From Bacteroidota bacterium (GTDB lineage: Bacteria > Bacteroidota > Ignavibacteria > SZUA-365 > JAADGX01): DNA of 8,648 bases. The stretch covers positions 1-8,648 of the forward strand of contig JALUUP010000381.1 in assembly GCA_027021285.1 (NCBI GenBank), in the 5' to 3' direction. Below the pieces are notes generated by a model. The model did no database searches, was not told the DNA's origin, and saw only the letters and a list, made by a program, of their open reading frames with translations. The position numbers and the translations under genes were made by a program. This document shows positions 5,957 to 8,648 of the stretch, one piece after another. Position 1 is the stretch's first letter. Each line of letters opens with the position of its first letter.

Positions 5957-6826
5957 ATGAGCAAATATACGAATCGCATTCCACATAAAGGACATCACGA
6001 CTGGGCTCTCATTCTCGGCGCTTCTTCCGGGTTCGGCGGGGCCACGGCGCTGGCGCTGGCCACGGCCGGTTTCCATGTCTTCGGCGTCCATCTGGATCGC
6101 CAGGCCACCATGAAGAACGTGGAAGCCATTATCGGGGGCATCGAGGAGCGGGGGCGCAAAGCGGTGTTCTTCAACATGAACGCCGCCGACCCCATCAAGC
6201 GGGAAGAAACCCTGGACGAGATCCGGGAACGCTTCCTTTCCGACAAGCGGGCACACGTCCGTGTTCTCTTCCACTCGCTCGCGTTCGGCACACTCCGTCC
6301 TTTCATATCCGAAATCCCCGAGGAGATGATTACCAAGGCGCAAATGGAAATGACCATGGATGTCATGGCACACTCCCTCGTGTACTGGACCCAGGGCCTG
6401 ATCAAGCGGGGGCTCATGGAAAACGGCGGCCGTATCATCGCCATGACAAGCGAAGGCGGCAGCATTGCCTTGCCTTTTTACGGAGCCGTGTCTTCCGCCA
6501 AGGCCGCGCTCGAATCCCACATTCGGCAACTTGCGGCCGAGCTGGCTCCGCGGGGTATCACCGCCAACGGCCTGCTGGCGGGGATAACCGACACGCCCGC
6601 CCTGCGCAAGATTCCCGGCGCACGGAACATGATCAAGGTAGCTCGGCGCAAGAACCCGTTCGGTCGCCTGACCCGCCCCGAGGACGTCGCGGAAGCGGTG
6701 GTCCTCCTGGTCATGGAAGGGGCGCATTTCATCAGCGGCAACATCATCGGTGTGGACGGAGCCGAGAGCAAGGTTGCGTTCGTCGGCCAGAAATACCCGC
6801 ACGAATCCGGCGCAGGCAACCGCTAA
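5957..6826 (+). CDS. SDR family oxidoreductase, enoyl-ACP reductase-like (FabI/FabL type)
   Basis: A 289-residue short-chain dehydrogenase/reductase. The nucleotide-binding turn is GASSGFG at 21-27, and VHLDRQ at about 44-49 closes the second strand. HSLAF at 106-110 takes the place of the usual NNAG motif and resembles FabI's HSI-x-FA. The catalytic Tyr175 and Lys182 are seven apart (Y-x6-K), the spacing of enoyl-ACP reductases such as FabI and FabL rather than the Y-x3-K of classical SDRs. The region after it (TDTPALRKIPG, then NPFGRLTRPEDVAEAVVLL and IIGVDGAES) also follows that group, and LRPF after the HSLAF loop recalls FabL. The likely role is NAD(P)H-dependent reduction of a trans-2-enoyl thioester in fatty acid synthesis, though another enoyl substrate is possible. 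The Shine-Dalgarno is weak (GAGCGG). It is followed after 63 bases by an acyl-CoA dehydrogenase gene. The family is certain and the enoyl reductase activity probable. Confidence 0.85.
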   Translation: MSKYTNRIPHKGHHDWALILGASSGFGGATALALATAGFHVFGVHLDRQATMKNVEAIIGGIEERGRKAVFFNMNAADPIKREETLDEIRERFLSDKRAHVRVLFHSLAFGTLRPFISEIPEEMITKAQMEMTMDVMAHSLVYWTQGLIKRGLMENGGRIIAMTSEGGSIALPFYGAVSSAKAALESHIRQLAAELAPRGITANGLLAGITDTPALRKIPGARNMIKVARRKNPFGRLTRPEDVAEAVVLLVMEGAHFISGNIIGVDGAESKVAFVGQKYPHESGAGNR

Positions 6827-6889
6827 TGGCGCGAAACATCATTTCCGCAACAACAACTTTACTCATCCACAACCAGTTATTACACAGAC

Positions 6890-8038
6890 ATGAACAGATT
6901 TGAATTCACCGAAGAGCAAAACATGCTCCGCGAAATGGTGCGCGATTTCGTGGACAACGAGATAAAACCGCGCGCGAACGCCATCGACGCCGAGGAGGAA
7001 ATCCCGCAGGACCTGATCCGCAAGATCGCCGAAACGGGATTGCTGGGCACGGTCTTTCCCGAAGAATACGGCGGAGGCGGGTTCGGCGAGGTCGGCTACT
7101 GCATCGCCCAGGAGGAAGTGGGCCGCGGCTGCCTTTCCACGGCAACCTTCATCGGGGCGCACCAATCCATCGGCACCAACGCCATCTACCTGGGCGGTTC
7201 AGAGGAACTGAAGAAAAAGTACGTTCCGCCCCTGGCGCAGGGAGAGAAGATCGGCGCCTTCGCCCTCACCGAGGCCCAGGCGGGCTCCGATTCCTTCAAC
7301 GTGCGTACGCGGGCGCGCAAGGAAGGCGACCACTGGGTGCTGAACGGCGAGAAATTGTGGATCACCAACGGCTCCATCGCCGACGTCGTTTCCGTGTTCG
7401 CGCGCACCGAGCGCGGGATTACCGGTTTCGTGGTCGAAACGCAATGGGAAGGATTCGAAGCCGGACCGAAGGAAAAAAAGCTCGGCATCCGGGGCAGCGT
7501 GACCAACGCCATTTCGCTCAAGGACGTGAAGGTGCCCGACGAAAACATCATCGGGAGCGATGGCAGGGGATTCCTGGTCGCCATGAAAACGCTGGACGCG
7601 GGGCGGCTCGGACTCGGCGCCTGCTGCGTCGGCGCGGCAAAGGAAATGCTGGAACACTCCGCCAAGTACGCGAAGATGCGGCGGCAGTTCGACGCTCCCA
7701 TCGCGTCCTTTGAAGCCGTGCAGTTCATGCTGGCGGAAATGACCACGCTTGTCTACGCCATGGAGAGCATCGTCTACCGCACCGCCGCTGATTACGACGC
7801 GGGAAAGAAAGTTGCCGGCCAGGCGGGAATCGTGAAGCTGTTTTGCTCGGAAGGACTGGACAAGGTCGTGGACCTGGCCCTCCAGGTGCACGGCGGCATC
7901 GGTTACAGCCGCGAACTGCCGGTGGAGCGCTTTTACCGCGACAGCCGCATCAACCGCATCTTCGAAGGCACGAATGAAATCCAGCGGCTCGTCATCGCAC
8001 ACGATATCCTGAAGAAAAACGGGCTCTGGAAATACTGA
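6890..8038 (+). CDS. acyl-CoA dehydrogenase
   Basis: A 382-residue FAD enzyme of the standard acyl-CoA dehydrogenase length and order: an N-terminal helical domain (to about 115), a middle beta domain with the signature AFALTEAQAGSDS at 123-135 and the flavin-contacting WITN at 157-160, and a C-terminal helical domain with RRQFD at 264-268, LQVHGGIGY at 331-339 and RIFEGTNEIQR at 356-366. Glu359 sits where medium- and short-chain enzymes carry their catalytic base. It should oxidise an acyl-CoA to the trans-2-enoyl-CoA and pass electrons to an electron-transfer flavoprotein. Chain-length or branched-chain preference cannot be read from the sequence. No Shine-Dalgarno sequence is seen ahead of the ATG (the upstream bases are CAGTTATTACACAGAC), unlike the rhodanese or rpe genes, so translation may depend on an A-rich or unstructured leader. 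It lies 63 bases behind the SDR gene, and a hairpin begins 23 bases after its stop. Confidence 0.96.
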   Translation: MNRFEFTEEQNMLREMVRDFVDNEIKPRANAIDAEEEIPQDLIRKIAETGLLGTVFPEEYGGGGFGEVGYCIAQEEVGRGCLSTATFIGAHQSIGTNAIYLGGSEELKKKYVPPLAQGEKIGAFALTEAQAGSDSFNVRTRARKEGDHWVLNGEKLWITNGSIADVVSVFARTERGITGFVVETQWEGFEAGPKEKKLGIRGSVTNAISLKDVKVPDENIIGSDGRGFLVAMKTLDAGRLGLGACCVGAAKEMLEHSAKYAKMRRQFDAPIASFEAVQFMLAEMTTLVYAMESIVYRTAADYDAGKKVAGQAGIVKLFCSEGLDKVVDLALQVHGGIGYSRELPVERFYRDSRINRIFEGTNEIQRLVIAHDILKKNGLWKY

Positions 8039-8052
8039 TAACGCGGGAATGC

Positions 8053-8648
8053 CTATCCCGACCGGCCCCTTGCGGCCGGTTTACCTTTTCCAACAAATGG
8101 ATTCCCCGCGAGGAAAAACCGCCACGGCAGATCCACGCTGTCGCGAATACCGACGCGGGGCGAGGCGGCGATTGTTCCCCTCGCGTACCCTGCATCACGG
8201 CGAATGGTTATGGAACCGTCGAGGAGGGAAAGACCGTTGTGGCGGCGATCCACCGCAAAAGCCTGGCAGACCTTGGCCGGCCCGTTGGTGACATCTTCCG
8301 CCCGCCTGGCCGCAGGACGCCGCCGCCGGATGATGTCCAGTCCCGCCAGGGGTTCCACCGCCCGGATCAGCACCGCCGCCCCGACCCCTTCCCTTTCCGT
8401 TACCACGTTCATGCAATAATGCATGCCATACGTGAAGTACACGTAGAGAATTCCACCTTCCCTGAACATGACCTCGTTGCGTTTCGTCTTTCCCCGGTAC
8501 GAGTGAGCGGCGCGGTCGCCGTCCTGGTGATACGCTTCCGCTTCCACGATGCGCCCCGCCACCAGCGCCGGCCCCTCGGTGGAAACCAGCACAGCGCCCA
8601 GCAAGTCCCGCGCGACGTCCAGAGTGGGCCGAAGATAGAAAGCGCGGC
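8053..8648 (-). CDS. 3-methyladenine DNA glycosylase (AAG/Mpg family), start beyond the window
   Basis: The 3' part of a base-excision repair gene whose product removes alkylated purines such as 3-methyladenine. The frame is open to the window edge and includes the family's opening FYLRPTLDVARDLLG (8640-8596), so the TTG at 8602-8604 is not the start; only a few N-terminal residues should be missing. Key motifs are IVEAEAY, whose second Glu corresponds to catalytic Glu125 and whose Tyr to Tyr127 of human AAG; DRAAHS, with the His matching His136; the RNEVMF stretch; YVYFTYGMHYCMNVV; VLIRAVEP; TNGPAKVCQAF; and a C-terminal GNPFVGKGKP. About 198 residues are visible, near the usual full length of about 190-210. 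The gene converges on the acyl-CoA dehydrogenase with only 14 bases between stop codons. The last dozen residues look like an extension past the usual family end. Confidence 0.95.
   Translation of the reverse strand, partial: RAFYLRPTLDVARDLLGAVLVSTEGPALVAGRIVEAEAYHQDGDRAAHSYRGKTKRNEVMFREGGILYVYFTYGMHYCMNVVTEREGVGAAVLIRAVEPLAGLDIIRRRRPAARRAEDVTNGPAKVCQAFAVDRRHNGLSLLDGSITIRRDAGYARGTIAASPRVGIRDSVDLPWRFFLAGNPFVGKGKPAARGRSG
8061..8090 (+). terminator. probable intrinsic terminator after the acyl-CoA dehydrogenase
   Basis: A perfect 7-bp stem, ACCGGCC (8061-8067) with GGCCGGT (8074-8080), closes a 6-base loop and is followed by TTACCTTTT. The T-rich side is on the plus strand, so it should end the SDR/acyl-CoA dehydrogenase transcript. 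The hairpin lies inside the last codons of the converging glycosylase gene. The T tract is interrupted, so efficiency is uncertain. Confidence 0.55.

Noticed and set aside
5804..6802. Open minus-strand frame extending the glycosyltransferase to 723 codons, antisense through the whole SDR gene
   Set aside because: The SDR on the plus strand has complete family motifs. The antisense translation shows none and contains no recognisable domain. It is a stop-free shadow produced by GC-biased codons.
1..8648. CRISPR array, insertion sequence, tRNA or defence system
   Set aside because: I saw no regularly spaced repeats, inverted terminal repeats with a transposase, cloverleaf-like sequence or recognisable defence protein in any frame.

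Overview
The window looks like ordinary chromosomal DNA from a Gram-negative bacterium. The evidence is two lipoproteins with lipoboxes, a signal-peptide protein that resembles an outer-membrane barrel, and a family 9 (heptosyltransferase-type) glycosyltransferase. A DUF6132-like small membrane protein and a DUF2851 protein point to the Bacteroidota/Chlorobiota/Ignavibacteria side of the FCB group. This placement rests on family distribution recalled from memory. GC is moderately high by eye in most genes and visibly lower in the first 340 bases. I see no rRNA, tRNA, CRISPR array, insertion sequence, integrase or phage gene.

Left block, plus strand (341-1018): after an AT-richer stretch without a convincing gene come a 61-residue two-helix membrane protein (DUF6132-like, with a GCxSGTCP motif) and a single-domain rhodanese lipoprotein. 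The two cysteine proteins may form a small envelope sulfur/thiol unit.

Middle block, minus strand (read right to left, 5803 down to 1079): a GT9 glycosyltransferase, a small lipoprotein, ribulose-phosphate 3-epimerase (rpe), a predicted outer-membrane protein, and after about 290 bases a DUF2851 protein. The first three are joined by two 4-base ATGA stop/start overlaps, and the fourth begins 14 bases after rpe, so these four are very likely one operon. A plausible theme is envelope polysaccharide plus pentose-phosphate metabolism. The DUF2851 gene has its own ribosome binding site and converges on the rhodanese gene.

Right block: across a 153-base divergent spacer lies a plus-strand pair, an enoyl-ACP-reductase-like SDR with a Y-x6-K catalytic spacing and an acyl-CoA dehydrogenase, both acting on acyl-chain double bonds. 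Converging on them from the right edge is a 3-methyladenine DNA glycosylase (Mpg/AAG family). Its start lies beyond the window, and its last codons overlap the hairpin that probably terminates the dehydrogenase transcript.

I found no clearly new system. The points most worth checking are the cysteine clusters and altered active-site loop of the GT9 protein, the DUF6132/rhodanese pair, the FabI/FabL-like SDR beside an acyl-CoA dehydrogenase, and a strong Shine-Dalgarno sequence upstream of DUF2851 that has no usable start codon.
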